64,000 nt of DNA from positions 1 through 64,000 of the forward strand of contig CALDGX010000085.1 of NCBI GenBank assembly GCA_937941715.1, in the 5' to 3' direction. Positions 53,084-61,683 of this stretch are shown here, piece after piece. Each line of letters starts with the position of its first letter. Position 1 is the stretch's first letter. A program made the translations under genes and the position numbers. The DNA is from an uncultured Chloracidobacterium sp. GTDB lineage: Bacteria; Acidobacteriota; Blastocatellia; Pyrinomonadales; Pyrinomonadaceae. The notes below the pieces were generated by a model that worked only from the letters and a program-made list of their open reading frames with translations, did no database searches and had not been told where the DNA came from.

Positions 53084-55039
53084 TTAGTCTGAATCGCCTG
53101 AATCGTCCGATCCGCCGGTCGCCGCGGCCGAGAACATACTGTCCTTCCAGCGGCTCGACTCAAAACTGATCTTTCTGAACAAGCCGAGAATCGGCATTAT
53201 CGCCAAAACAAGTAGTGCGCAGCAAAAATTGACGCCGCGATTCACGTTTTGCTCGACCTTGACCGATACGGGCATCTGGGCCTGCCAGTTTTGCCATGTG
53301 CCCTCGACCCGCAGCGTGTATTTGCCGGCCGGCAGCGACGAAAGTGTTGCGTCGTTCGATTTACCGCCTTCACTCCACGCCCCATCGCTGTCAGATCCGG
53401 AATAATATTCGACAGGAACATTGACCGACTCGACCTCCTGACTCTGATCGTTGATCAGATCGACGTCAAGGTCAGCCCACGAATTATCGACGTTGGCACC
53501 GGCGGTGATCCGGACGTTCCGGTTTCCTTTAAGGTCAAACGGCTGGCTGAACACGGCTTGGCCAGTCGTAGCGTTTGCCATCGGCGGCAAAACCAGTTCC
53601 TGATTCAGAACCGTATTCGTCAAACCGCTAAGCGGGATCATAAAGATGGCGACGACAAATAACGCGAGCAGTGGCAACGCTCCCCATGTGTAGTAAAAAC
53701 GGCCCGTAAATGGCTGATTCGGAGCGACGCCCCAAGGCCTCGGAAGGTCAGAGACACCAAAGGCCTTTTCGACCTCCTCGTTGGTCATGTAGGTGCCGAC
53801 AGACCAGTTGATCTCATTGTCCGAAGCCTCGCGAGAGAGCATCAGTGGTGCCGCGACAAAATCTGTTGCCCGAACCGTTTCGCCCTGCTCGACCCGCCAG
53901 TAAAACTCGCCCTTTACATATTCAACGACGGCTGCGGCATCCTGAAAGATCTTAAATGACGATCCGTTATACTTTGCGACCCCGCCGGCCCCGATGTACG
54001 AGACCTCGACCTCCGCCGCGTTGACCGGCTCGACAAAATTCCAATGATTGTCCGAGTGAACCAGCCAACGAAATCCGATCATCGGATTGTAGAGCAAATA
54101 TTCGTGCCAATAATACGTCTCGCCCTCGATCGTGACGCTGCGAACTGTGGCACCGATTATCTTAAACTTTACGTCGCCCGGGAACGTGCCCTCAGCGCCA
54201 ATCGGGGCGACAAAGAGCGGTGCGTTTGGCATCGGCTTAAGAGACTTGAGGTATGTGAGATTACCCTGATTGACATCGAGGAGCGAATCGCAGTTCGGAC
54301 AAGTAACGCGTTCGGCGATGTCAGGCGCCATCAACTCCAGCGGGCCGCCGCAGTTCGGGCACCCCATTCCGGCAGTCGAGACACGTCTCGCTTCACGTTC
54401 AACCGGTTTGGCGTCACCGAGTCCGATCTCAGCAAGCGTCACCTGGGTGCCGACAAAGACCCATGGCGGATCCATGCTGTAGTCGATCGTGGCAAAGGCG
54501 TTGTTCTTGCCGGCAAGGTCGGCGTACTCGAATTGCTCTCCGGGGCTGAGCTTGTAAGGGATCTCGCCTTCGGCGGCGACCGACGTTCCGCGACCCTTTT
54601 CCTGCACCATCAACGGTGTCGGATTCGGAATCTCAGCGACTATCTGGCCGAGTTGCAGTCCGTTGAATGTCGGTAGTTCCGCCCCCTGCGGCAGCGGTTG
54701 GTAAAACGTCAGATAAAACTTGCCCTGCGCCTCGGCGAGCCAGCCGACCCAACCATTTGAGAAAGTGGCGTACCATTCATCCCAAAATCCGCCGAGTTCG
54801 TGCCGAAGCTGTGCCCGACCGGTAAGCTCGAACTTGTTGCCGTTAAAGTTGCCCTTGAGGCCGAGTTTCAATGGCGATTGCGAATCTGCGATCTCCGCAA
54901 CCTTACCCAGGTCCTCCAGCGACCGATCGGTACGTGATATAGCCGAACGGCAAAAGGGACAAACGATAACGATCGTAGATCCCGCCTTAAATTCGATCGG
55001 CCCCGCGCAGGATGGACAATTTGCCTGAAGTGTACTCAC
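53084..55039 (-). CDS. Double zinc-ribbon DUF4178 membrane protein
   Basis: A 651-residue protein starting at GTG 55039. Two similar halves each begin with a zinc ribbon (CPSCAGPIEF...CPFC near residues 8-30; CPNCGGPLEL...CPNC near 228-251) followed by a beta-rich DUF4178 domain (WDEWYATFSNGWVGWLAEAQG and YYWHEYLLYNPMIGFRWLV). A membrane helix near residue 475 leads to an extracytoplasmic beta domain with SLPAGKYTLRVEGTW, and a second helix lies near 615. The tail is Ser/Asp rich. DUF4178 genes commonly accompany speD-like and DUF350 genes. It overlaps the speD-like stop (GTGA), so it is translationally coupled. Function unknown. Confidence 0.85.
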   Translation of the reverse strand: MSTLQANCPSCAGPIEFKAGSTIVIVCPFCRSAISRTDRSLEDLGKVAEIADSQSPLKLGLKGNFNGNKFELTGRAQLRHELGGFWDEWYATFSNGWVGWLAEAQGKFYLTFYQPLPQGAELPTFNGLQLGQIVAEIPNPTPLMVQEKGRGTSVAAEGEIPYKLSPGEQFEYADLAGKNNAFATIDYSMDPPWVFVGTQVTLAEIGLGDAKPVEREARRVSTAGMGCPNCGGPLELMAPDIAERVTCPNCDSLLDVNQGNLTYLKSLKPMPNAPLFVAPIGAEGTFPGDVKFKIIGATVRSVTIEGETYYWHEYLLYNPMIGFRWLVHSDNHWNFVEPVNAAEVEVSYIGAGGVAKYNGSSFKIFQDAAAVVEYVKGEFYWRVEQGETVRATDFVAAPLMLSREASDNEINWSVGTYMTNEEVEKAFGVSDLPRPWGVAPNQPFTGRFYYTWGALPLLALFVVAIFMIPLSGLTNTVLNQELVLPPMANATTGQAVFSQPFDLKGNRNVRITAGANVDNSWADLDVDLINDQSQEVESVNVPVEYYSGSDSDGAWSEGGKSNDATLSSLPAGKYTLRVEGTWQNWQAQMPVSVKVEQNVNRGVNFCCALLVLAIMPILGLFRKISFESSRWKDSMFSAAATGGSDDSGDSD

Positions 55040-55428
55040 GCTTCACCCCCAGCGGCCACGTGTTTGCTCGATGAACTCAGTTCCGGCGATTCTCCTCGGT
55101 CTATCTTTGTTACCGACACATTTTTGGCTCCCAACTTCGATGTAAGGTGGCCCTCCCAATCCCATTCCGGCCGGGTGCGGCAACAATACAGATTAAATGT
55201 GGCGGTCTCGTATTCTGGATATGTGTGACACGCCAGGTGCGACTCGGTCAGGGCGATCATTCCGGTCACACCGCCTTCTCCGGGAAACTTGTGCCAGACC
55301 GAACCGACCGACCTCAGCCCGAGATCCGACATCACCCTGTCGAAGATCGAACGAATTACGACCTCGTCACGAAGTGCTTCAGCTTCGCAACCAACCGCCT
55401 CGATCAACCATTCAGTGCCAACGATCAT
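55036..55428 (-). CDS. SpeD-like pyruvoyl S-adenosylmethionine decarboxylase
   Basis: A 130-residue protein of the bacterial SpeD family, which cleaves itself to form a pyruvoyl cofactor. The cleavage site is TESH with Ser63; His68 and Cys83 follow in HTYPE and LYCC. These three residue numbers coincide with the catalytic set I recall for the Thermotoga enzyme (Ser63, His68, Cys83). Position 55 is Thr, where Ser is known. Some SpeD homologues decarboxylate arginine or ornithine instead of AdoMet, so the substrate is open. It leads the eight-gene operon and has its own divergent promoter region (55429-55506) shared with the lipoprotein gene. Confidence 0.87.
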   Translation of the reverse strand: MIVGTEWLIEAVGCEAEALRDEVVIRSIFDRVMSDLGLRSVGSVWHKFPGEGGVTGMIALTESHLACHTYPEYETATFNLYCCRTRPEWDWEGHLTSKLGAKNVSVTKIDRGESPELSSSSKHVAAGGEA

Positions 55429-55506
55429 CGGTTCAATACAAAATGTACGTTATTGTTTACCCAATGTTCTGAACTAACAGCAAATTCGAGCGTATTAGTC
55501 CACCAA

Positions 55507-56460
55507 GTGAGAATTGTATCGAAAAGAACTATAGCTAAATTTTTCGCTTTTGTCATTTCTTTTGTGGTGATTGCCGCAACTCAGTTTGCGTGTTCGTCGC
55601 CCGGGCCCGAACGGGTCAAGCTCTCGTCCGCTCACTACTCGTTACCGAAAGTCGTCGGGAACATTCACGGAGACGATATCAACGAGAGCAGCGGCCTTTC
55701 CGCTTCAAAATGCTCAACTAACATTTTTTGGACCCACAATGATTCCGGCGGTGGTGCGGTCGTGTATGCGCTCGATAGTTCAGGCGGCAGGAAAGGTAAC
55801 TGGAAAGTGCCCGAAGCCGAAAATAAGGATTGGGAAGACATCGCCGAGTTTAAGGATCGCAGCGGCAAGTGCTTTCTCTATATCGGGGACATTGGCAATA
55901 ATGGATTAAAAAGATCCGAGTTAACCATCTACCGCGTTCCCGAACCTATAGTTACCGCTCTGGGTTCGCAGTCCGGAACGTTTTACGAGACCGCGACACC
56001 TGAACGGCTGAGGTTCACATACCCCGACGGGCCTCACAATGCAGAAGCTCTCCTGATCCATCCGACGTCCGGCGATATTTATGTAATTACCAAGCGAGCC
56101 GACGGGCCGGCCGCTGTATACCGCATACCTCCGAGATTCGATACCGGGTCGCCGATAATTGCCGAACGTCTATCGGATATAAAGGTTCCGGCTATTCCAA
56201 ACGGATTGATCACCGGCGGAGACATCTCTCCTGACGGCCGGCGGGTGATCCTTTGTGATTATTCGGGAGGGTACGAATACTGTCTTCCCGACGGCACTGA
56301 TGATTTTGATGTGATCTGGCATCAGTTCCCTGACCCGGTCGATATCGGCGACCGGCTTGTTGGTGAGGCGGTTTGCTATGCTGCCGACGGCAGATCGATC
56401 TTTGCGACCAGTGAGAATGCGGGTTCGCCGTTCATTCGGGTTGACAGCCTGCAAAAGTAA
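55507..56460 (+). CDS. Exported lipoprotein, probable beta-propeller
   Basis: A 317-residue lipoprotein with start GTG 55507, a signal ending in the lipobox TQFAC, and a mature region of repeated beta strands. Typical pieces are IFWTHNDSGGGAVVYALDSSGG, CFLYIGDIGNNG and DIYVITKRADGPAAVYRI, which suggest a beta-propeller surface protein. The longer reading frame upstream overlaps the divergent speD-like gene and is not credible. No enzymatic motif seen. It is divergent from the polyamine-like operon and may share regulation with it. A strong hairpin follows the stop. Confidence 0.78.
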   Translation: MRIVSKRTIAKFFAFVISFVVIAATQFACSSPGPERVKLSSAHYSLPKVVGNIHGDDINESSGLSASKCSTNIFWTHNDSGGGAVVYALDSSGGRKGNWKVPEAENKDWEDIAEFKDRSGKCFLYIGDIGNNGLKRSELTIYRVPEPIVTALGSQSGTFYETATPERLRFTYPDGPHNAEALLIHPTSGDIYVITKRADGPAAVYRIPPRFDTGSPIIAERLSDIKVPAIPNGLITGGDISPDGRRVILCDYSGGYEYCLPDGTDDFDVIWHQFPDPVDIGDRLVGEAVCYAADGRSIFATSENAGSPFIRVDSLQK

Positions 56461-56492
56461 GAACGGCGGACCAATTTCGGTGCCGCCGTTCT
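56460..56492. terminator. Bidirectional hairpin between convergent genes
   Basis: AGAACGGCGG (56460-56469) and CCGCCGTTCT (56483-56492) pair exactly, and three more inner pairs (ACC/GGT) extend the stem. The T tract is weak on both sides. It lies between the lipoprotein and GWxTD genes, which converge. Confidence 0.65.
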
Positions 56493-56510
56493 GTTCTGAA
56501 TGGGCTCCGC

Positions 56511-58145
56511 TTACTGCGTGATAGTAAATTTGTCTTCGTTCTTTATCAATTGTCCGTTGACGCGGTCCTTGATCTCGATTCGAATATTGTACTCACCGGT
56601 CGGCATGTTCGTCGTCGGCAGCAGACGGGCAAGGGTCAGTCGCTGACCAGAATCGCTTAAACCGGTCCAATCCTCGATCTGTCGATGAACCTCTTTGCCG
56701 TCTTTCGTGAGGATGTACGTGACATCCACCGCCGGGCGCAGGGTCGTCTGATCGATCTCGGCGTTGTAAACCTGCAAATAGATACCGACCTCTTGTCCCT
56801 GCTTATAAACGCCGCCGAGATTAGGAACGACCTTCGAATTACCGATCACGAACATCTGCCCAATGTCACGCTCATTGGTCGAACGCAGTTTCGATGTCAA
56901 CACAAGCGACGACGTCGAGAGTTTTTTCTCGTCGTAGCGCGGAACCGTGAATCCCATGTTTACGATGCCCTTGTTACCTGTTCCGACATCGCGGACGACA
57001 ACGTCCACCTTGTACGTCCCCGGCGTCAGGGCGATCGCCTTCTGATAAACGGATTTTCGGTCCATCGCGTCGGCGAGTTCAGTAGCGGTAGCGTTCGTCA
57101 CGACCGAATCCTCAAAAATTCCCGACCGCTTACCCGACACCGCTGTGATGCGGCCGAAAATGTTCATTCTGGCCGTTTCGAGCCCGCCGATCTGCTCGAA
57201 CTTCAGCTCGCGATTGCTGGTCTGTACCGTAAAGGCGGTAATGATGCGGTCGTCAGACTGACGGAAGAAGTCGACCCGAAGATCGAACTGCAGCGGATTG
57301 TTGTCGATGACCGGTGAGTCGGTCAACGAACTCTGCAGGTCGCTGAACTTGACTGCCGGCGGACGCATCAGGCCGGTCATGACCTCAAGTCTGCGGAAAG
57401 GCGAATCTTGCTCACGGTAAAAGTTGTTTCCGGCGTTTCGATCGTATCCGGAGATACGGTCACCCTTTGTCGACATACCCAACTGTTCAGCAGTCGTCAT
57501 GCCGGCTCCGGGGACCATCAGCAACGCGTCCTTTTCATTGGCGTTTCTGGCCATTCGATATTCTCCGGTTCCGGTAGGATCGACAAACTCGATCTCCAGC
57601 CCGTCACCGACACCCTCAAGATGCCGATAGAACCAGATCTCAAACGGATAGGTGGTCGTCGCTCCGCCGCCCTCATAACTCGGGCGGTCGTACGACCCGC
57701 CGGACGGATGCGATTCGACCGAATCGGGCTTGCCCCACGCAATATAAACGCGGCCGCGGTCTGTTTTCCAGCCGGGAATGCCCGAGGCAAATTTCTCGTT
57801 GGCGTAAGCGATCCGCTCATAGTACTCCTCACGATACTCGTTCTCTTCAGTGTCGGGGTTGGGATCGCGGCGGCGCCAGAATTGTTCAATAAAGTTCTCA
57901 CGCTCCTCGTCGGTAACGAGAGCGTTGAAGGCGCGCTTCTCTTCTTTGGTAATGATGTACGCCACATCATTGTTGATCCATTTTTTGTAAGCCTCTTTTA
58001 ATTCCGGTTTGACGTTACGCGCCTTGTCCGAAATATCTTGACTCGGCTTGTTGCTGTCGGGCGGTTGGGCGATAGCCGCAATGGCCCCAAGTGACATCAA
58101 CACAAATGTCAGTAAAAAACTACGAAGGATCCTGACTTTAGACAT
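56511..58145 (-). CDS. Exported GWxTD domain protein
   Basis: A 544-residue exported protein with GGGAG about 10 bases before the ATG and a signal peptide ending AAIAQ. The N-terminal module has WINNDVAYIITKEEKRAF, FIEQFWRRRDP and the family motif GIPGWKTDRGRVYIAWGKPD, which defines GWxTD proteins common in Acidobacteria. The C-terminal 280 residues are beta-rich (PAVKFSDLQSS, then LPTTNMPTGEYNIRIEIKDRVNG). Function is not known; the exported location and beta domains suggest a cell envelope role. It is followed on the minus strand by nothing of the same type. An unrelated tatC lies upstream. Confidence 0.85.
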   Translation of the reverse strand: MSKVRILRSFLLTFVLMSLGAIAAIAQPPDSNKPSQDISDKARNVKPELKEAYKKWINNDVAYIITKEEKRAFNALVTDEERENFIEQFWRRRDPNPDTEENEYREEYYERIAYANEKFASGIPGWKTDRGRVYIAWGKPDSVESHPSGGSYDRPSYEGGGATTTYPFEIWFYRHLEGVGDGLEIEFVDPTGTGEYRMARNANEKDALLMVPGAGMTTAEQLGMSTKGDRISGYDRNAGNNFYREQDSPFRRLEVMTGLMRPPAVKFSDLQSSLTDSPVIDNNPLQFDLRVDFFRQSDDRIITAFTVQTSNRELKFEQIGGLETARMNIFGRITAVSGKRSGIFEDSVVTNATATELADAMDRKSVYQKAIALTPGTYKVDVVVRDVGTGNKGIVNMGFTVPRYDEKKLSTSSLVLTSKLRSTNERDIGQMFVIGNSKVVPNLGGVYKQGQEVGIYLQVYNAEIDQTTLRPAVDVTYILTKDGKEVHRQIEDWTGLSDSGQRLTLARLLPTTNMPTGEYNIRIEIKDRVNGQLIKNEDKFTITQ

Positions 58146-58268
58146 AAACGTAAAACTCCCAAAAAATGACCGGCCAACAGCCGGAAGGTCAACCAAAAAT
58201 TATATCTATACCGATTCTAGACAGTTATATCTATTTATACAAGATGAAATAATACGGGCACGGGTTGC

Positions 58269-59336
58269 TTAACTGCCCGTTTCATCAGTCGTTCGGCGCT
58301 TTTTGCCAAAGAACCAGGCGATAAATATCGACACGATATAGAGCCCGATCATCGGTGTCGCGAACAGCATCATATTGGGCACATCTCCCGTCGGCGAGAC
58401 GACGGCCGCAACTATGAGTATGACGACCAGCGATATTTTCCAACTGCGGACCAGCAAGCTCGCCGAAATGATGCCAATGCGGGCGAGGACATAAGATATC
58501 GCGGGCATCTGAAAAATCAGGCCCATCGCGAGCATTATGATGGTGATGAAATCGAGATAGTCGCTCGCCTTAAGCAGCAGTTGAAAATCGCCTCCTCCCA
58601 GCCCGAGCAGATAGCGGGCCGCCGGCGGGAACAAGATGTAATACGCAAACGCGGCCCCGATAACAAATGAGACGCTTGAAAGGCCGATGAAAGGTGTGAC
58701 ATACGCCCGTTCATGCTTGTACAAGGCCGGCGAAATGAACATCCAAATCTGCCACAATAGCAACGGCACCGACAACGCGATAGCGGCGTACAACGAAACC
58801 GTCACGAACAGAGTGAATTGTTCGGTCGCAGTCGTCACGGTCATCCGCTCATCGGCATTTGGCTGGTCTTTGGCAACCTCGTCAAACTCTACCGGCAAGC
58901 GAACGCCCTTAGGTACAACGGCGTTATTTGTGATGAGCGGTTCAGTGGTAAAGAGCCCTAACTTTCCCTCCGCGTCACGGGACACTTGGGCCAGGACAGA
59001 CGTACCCGGCACGACGACCGTTGCCCCTAGCTTGGTCGATCGGTCAAAGATGTAACGGCCGCCTTCGCCTTCGCGAATTCCGCTCAAGGGCAGCAACTTT
59101 TCGTCGCCGGTGACTCCGCTGATAGGCAATTCCCGGCGAGCGGCCTCAGAGAGCGCCTGACGGATAGGCACACTTAGAAAGTCGTAGATCCGGTCAGAAA
59201 CAAACCAACAGATCGTAAATGCTACGACGACGATTATTACCGAATTGACAAGCCGTTTGCGCAGCTCATCCAAATGCTCAAGAAACGACATATTTGCCGC
59301 GCGCTCGGGTAATTGGTTTGATCCGTTCTCGTCCAT
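58269..59336 (-). CDS. tatC: Sec-independent translocase TatC with an enlarged periplasmic loop
   Basis: A 355-residue inner membrane protein that binds twin-arginine signals and forms the Tat channel core. MSFLEHLDELRKRL at residues 16-29 is the classical N-terminal block. TM1 is about 30-50. TM2 to TM6 start near 170 (LFVTVSLYAAIALSVPLLLWQIWMFI), with the family segment FQMPAISYVLARIGI. Between TM1 and TM2 lies an extra beta-rich segment of roughly 90-100 residues (about 65-165), making the protein about 100 residues longer than usual. The tatA/B gene starts 7 bases upstream. Possible cargos in this window are the SGNH and flavin oxidase lipoproteins. Confidence 0.93.
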   Translation of the reverse strand: MDENGSNQLPERAANMSFLEHLDELRKRLVNSVIIVVVAFTICWFVSDRIYDFLSVPIRQALSEAARRELPISGVTGDEKLLPLSGIREGEGGRYIFDRSTKLGATVVVPGTSVLAQVSRDAEGKLGLFTTEPLITNNAVVPKGVRLPVEFDEVAKDQPNADERMTVTTATEQFTLFVTVSLYAAIALSVPLLLWQIWMFISPALYKHERAYVTPFIGLSSVSFVIGAAFAYYILFPPAARYLLGLGGGDFQLLLKASDYLDFITIIMLAMGLIFQMPAISYVLARIGIISASLLVRSWKISLVVILIVAAVVSPTGDVPNMMLFATPMIGLYIVSIFIAWFFGKKRRTTDETGS

Positions 59337-59343
59337 CTATTGA

Positions 59344-59751
59344 TTACAGCCAATTTTGCTTGTCGTCCCGATCTTCCGGCGGGGCAACGTCACTCTTAGC
59401 GGTCTGGGCTTGTGCATCCCTTGAGATGAATTCGGCAGGCTCGACCTCTCGGATCTGAGGGGCCGAAATGCTCGGCGTCTCAGCCGCAGCCTGAGGATGT
59501 ATAGTATTGGCTCTCGCTATCGGCGGCAGATCGTCGTCGTCAATTTTAAAGGCCTTTGTTTCCTCTTCGAAATTCACCTCCCGCTCCCAGGTCTGCTTGA
59601 ACTCGTTGGTCGTATTTCGAAATTCGGCCGTGATCTTGCCGATCTTTCGGGCGATCTCAGGCAATTTTCTAGGACCGAGAAAAATGAGGGCGATCACGCC
59701 GATCAGTATCAGCTCGGAGGTTCCGATCGATTCAAGGATGAATAAAAACAA
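59344..59751 (-). CDS. Twin-arginine translocase TatA/TatB family protein
   Basis: A 135-residue protein with one N-terminal membrane helix (ELILIGVIALIFLGPRKLPE), then an amphipathic helix (ARKIGKITAEFRNTTNEFKQTWEREVNFEEE) and a long, flexible acidic tail rich in Pro and Asp. The FLGPRKLPE hinge is the TatA/B hallmark. Glu near residue 8 and the longer tail favour TatB, but TatA cannot be excluded. It lies 7 bases before tatC and directly after selD, whose stop is adjacent (1 base), so selD-tatA/B-tatC are probably one transcript. Confidence 0.88.
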   Translation of the reverse strand: MFLFILESIGTSELILIGVIALIFLGPRKLPEIARKIGKITAEFRNTTNEFKQTWEREVNFEEETKAFKIDDDDLPPIARANTIHPQAAAETPSISAPQIREVEPAEFISRDAQAQTAKSDVAPPEDRDDKQNWL

Positions 59752-60771
59752 CTACTTTACCTCTATATAAGCGCCGCTGTGACTCGCGACCGAGCCGATG
59801 ATGCGGGCGTCGGGCATTTGCCGTACAAATTCGGCCGCCGTTTCCGATCCCATACTGATCAACAGGCCGCCCGCGGTCTGTGGGTCAAATAACGCACTTT
59901 GCATGATGGTGGTCACGCTGCCGGAAAATTTGACTGTGTCGCCGACGTACGCCCGGTTGTTTTTGTCGCCGCGCGTCAACATTCCCCTTTCGATCAACTC
60001 CAGAACGTCCGGCAGCAGTGGGACACTGTCTGAATCGATGCTCAACGTTACACCGCTGCCCTTTGCCATCTCAAATGCATGGCCCATCAAACCGAAACCG
60101 GTCACATCCGTACATCCATTTGCGCCGAGTTCAAGCATTAGCTTAGATGCCGCAGCAGCAGATGTGGTCATTGCTTTGATCGCCGCTTCGACCGTCGCGG
60201 CGTTTGCTTTGCCGCGTTTAACGGCCGTATTTATGGCGCCGGTCCCGATCGGCTTGGTCAAAACGAGCGCATCTCCGGGGAGCGCTCCTGAATTTGTAAC
60301 GACCCGTTCAGGATGTATGACGCCGGTCACCGCATAGCCGAACTTCATCTCCTGATCATCGACAGAGTGACCGCCGATGATCACTACGCCCTCGGAGTTC
60401 ATCGCGGCTTGACCGCCCGCAAGTATCTCGCCAAGGACGTCCCAGTCGCCCTTTTGGGGAAAGCAGACTATTGACAGAGCGGACAACGGGGTACCGCCCA
60501 TCGCGTAAACATCGTTTAGGGCATTGACCGCTGCGACCCGCCCGTATGTGAAGGGATCATCGGCGACCGGAGTAAAGAAATCGACCGTCTGCACGAGTGC
60601 GGTATCATCCGTAAGGCGAAATACACCCGCGTCGTCGGACCTGTCAAAACCGACGATCACATTTTCGCTGTTCTGTGCCGGTAACTTACTCAAAACTTGA
60701 GCAAGATCGCTTGGGGCGAGTTTGGCCACTCAACCCGCACACGAAACCATTTCGGTCAGTCGCTGACGCAT
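59752..60771 (-). CDS. selD: Selenide, water dikinase with an in-frame TGA (selenocysteine)
   Basis: A 339-residue enzyme that makes selenophosphate. The obvious frame starts at GTG 60729 (VAKLAPSDL), but the same frame extends upstream through a TGA at 60730-60732 to ATG 60771, preceded by AGGAGG (60785-60790). The extension reads MRQRLTEMVSCAG, then TGA, then VAKLAP. In SelD the catalytic Cys/Sec is three residues before the catalytic Lys; here the TGA is exactly three codons before Lys17. So TGA is probably selenocysteine and the GTG start an artefact. Later motifs FDRSDDAGVF, TVDFFTPVADDPFTYGRVAAVNALNDVYAMGG and DPQTAGGLL are complete. Confidence 0.9.
60685..60705 (-). promoter_or_regulatory. 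Candidate SECIS hairpin of selD
   Basis: On the minus strand CTTGCTCAA (60705-60697) pairs with TTGAGTAAG (60693-60685), nine pairs including one G-U, around the loop GTT. The stem begins 24 bases after the TGA, and the loop starts with G, as in bacterial SECIS elements, where a G/GU in the apical loop lies some 16-37 bases after the UGA. Confidence 0.65.
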
Positions 60772-60810
60772 CGATTTTCTTTAACCTCCTTTAGAATCAG
60801 TTATTTACAG

Positions 60811-61683
60811 TCACTCCCCTGATTTTGGGCCCATTATCATCTGATATATGCGGTCGAGGTCGTCGGTGCCGTAATATTCGATCTGGATCTTGCCGCTCGT
60901 GCCCTTGGCCGACGGCAATATTTTTACATTAGTGCTCAGTTTCCGCATCAACTTGGTCTCAGCCGCCTTTGTATTCGGGTCGACCACACGCGGAGTCGAT
61001 TTACTCTGTGCATTCGGGCCACCATTCCCGGTGCGCTTCACAGTTCGTTCGGTCTCGCGCACCGACAGGCCGCGTTCAATGATCTCCTTTGCCACGGCAC
61101 GCTGGACCTTTGGGTCGTCGGCCATCAACAACGCTCGTCCGTGACTGAGTGAAAGCCGCCCTTCGATAATGTGATTTTGAACTTCAGAGGGGAGTTTTAA
61201 TAGGCGCATTGTGGTCGCGACCAGCGAACGCTCGCGGCCTACACGTTCTGACACTTGCTCTTGCGTAAGTCCAATAGAATCAATGAGTTTACGGTATGCC
61301 TTGGCTTCTTCGATCGGGTTTAACTCGTGCCGCTGAATGTTCTCGATGAGGGCGATCTCGAGCAGTTTATCATCGGGGATATCACGCACGACAGCCGGCA
61401 ATTTTCGCAATTCGGCCCGTTGGGCCGCACGCCATCGCCGCTCACCGGCCACGATCTGATATCGGGAGCCGACCGCACGCAGCACTATCGGTTGGACCAC
61501 GCCGTTGGATCGGATTGAAGCTGCGAGCTCAGCCAACTTCTCCTCGGCAAACCTGGTCCTCGGTTGTTCGGGATTGGGATCGATCAGATCGATGTCGATC
61601 TCGCGGACGCCGTACTCGATCGCCGGCGCCTTTTCGTCACCCATCAGGGCACTAAGGCCCCTGCCAAGCGGTTGTCTAGCCAT
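60811..61683 (-). CDS. parB: Chromosome partitioning protein ParB
   Basis: A 290-residue CTPase clamp that binds parS and spreads on DNA. N-terminal LGRGLSALMGD, the CTP-binding block VVQPIVLRAVGSRYQIVAGERRWRAA, and the ENIQRHELNPIEEAKAYRKL segment are present. The helix-turn-helix reads LTQEQVSERVGRERSLVATTMRLLKLP; many ParB proteins have GKSRS in this place, so the recognition helix differs. ATG 61683 with AAGGAG upstream is chosen. The start overlaps the parA stop by 8 bases. Candidate binding sites of unusual sequence lie upstream of parA. selD follows after 39 bases. Confidence 0.95.
   Translation of the reverse strand: MARQPLGRGLSALMGDEKAPAIEYGVREIDIDLIDPNPEQPRTRFAEEKLAELAASIRSNGVVQPIVLRAVGSRYQIVAGERRWRAAQRAELRKLPAVVRDIPDDKLLEIALIENIQRHELNPIEEAKAYRKLIDSIGLTQEQVSERVGRERSLVATTMRLLKLPSEVQNHIIEGRLSLSHGRALLMADDPKVQRAVAKEIIERGLSVRETERTVKRTGNGGPNAQSKSTPRVVDPNTKAAETKLMRKLSTNVKILPSAKGTSGKIQIEYYGTDDLDRIYQMIMGPKSGE

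Noticed and set aside
55147..55506. Upstream extension of the 55507 lipoprotein gene to 55147
   Set aside because: It would overlap the speD-like gene on the other strand, and the signal peptide with its lipobox would be internal. GTG 55507 puts it at the N-terminus.
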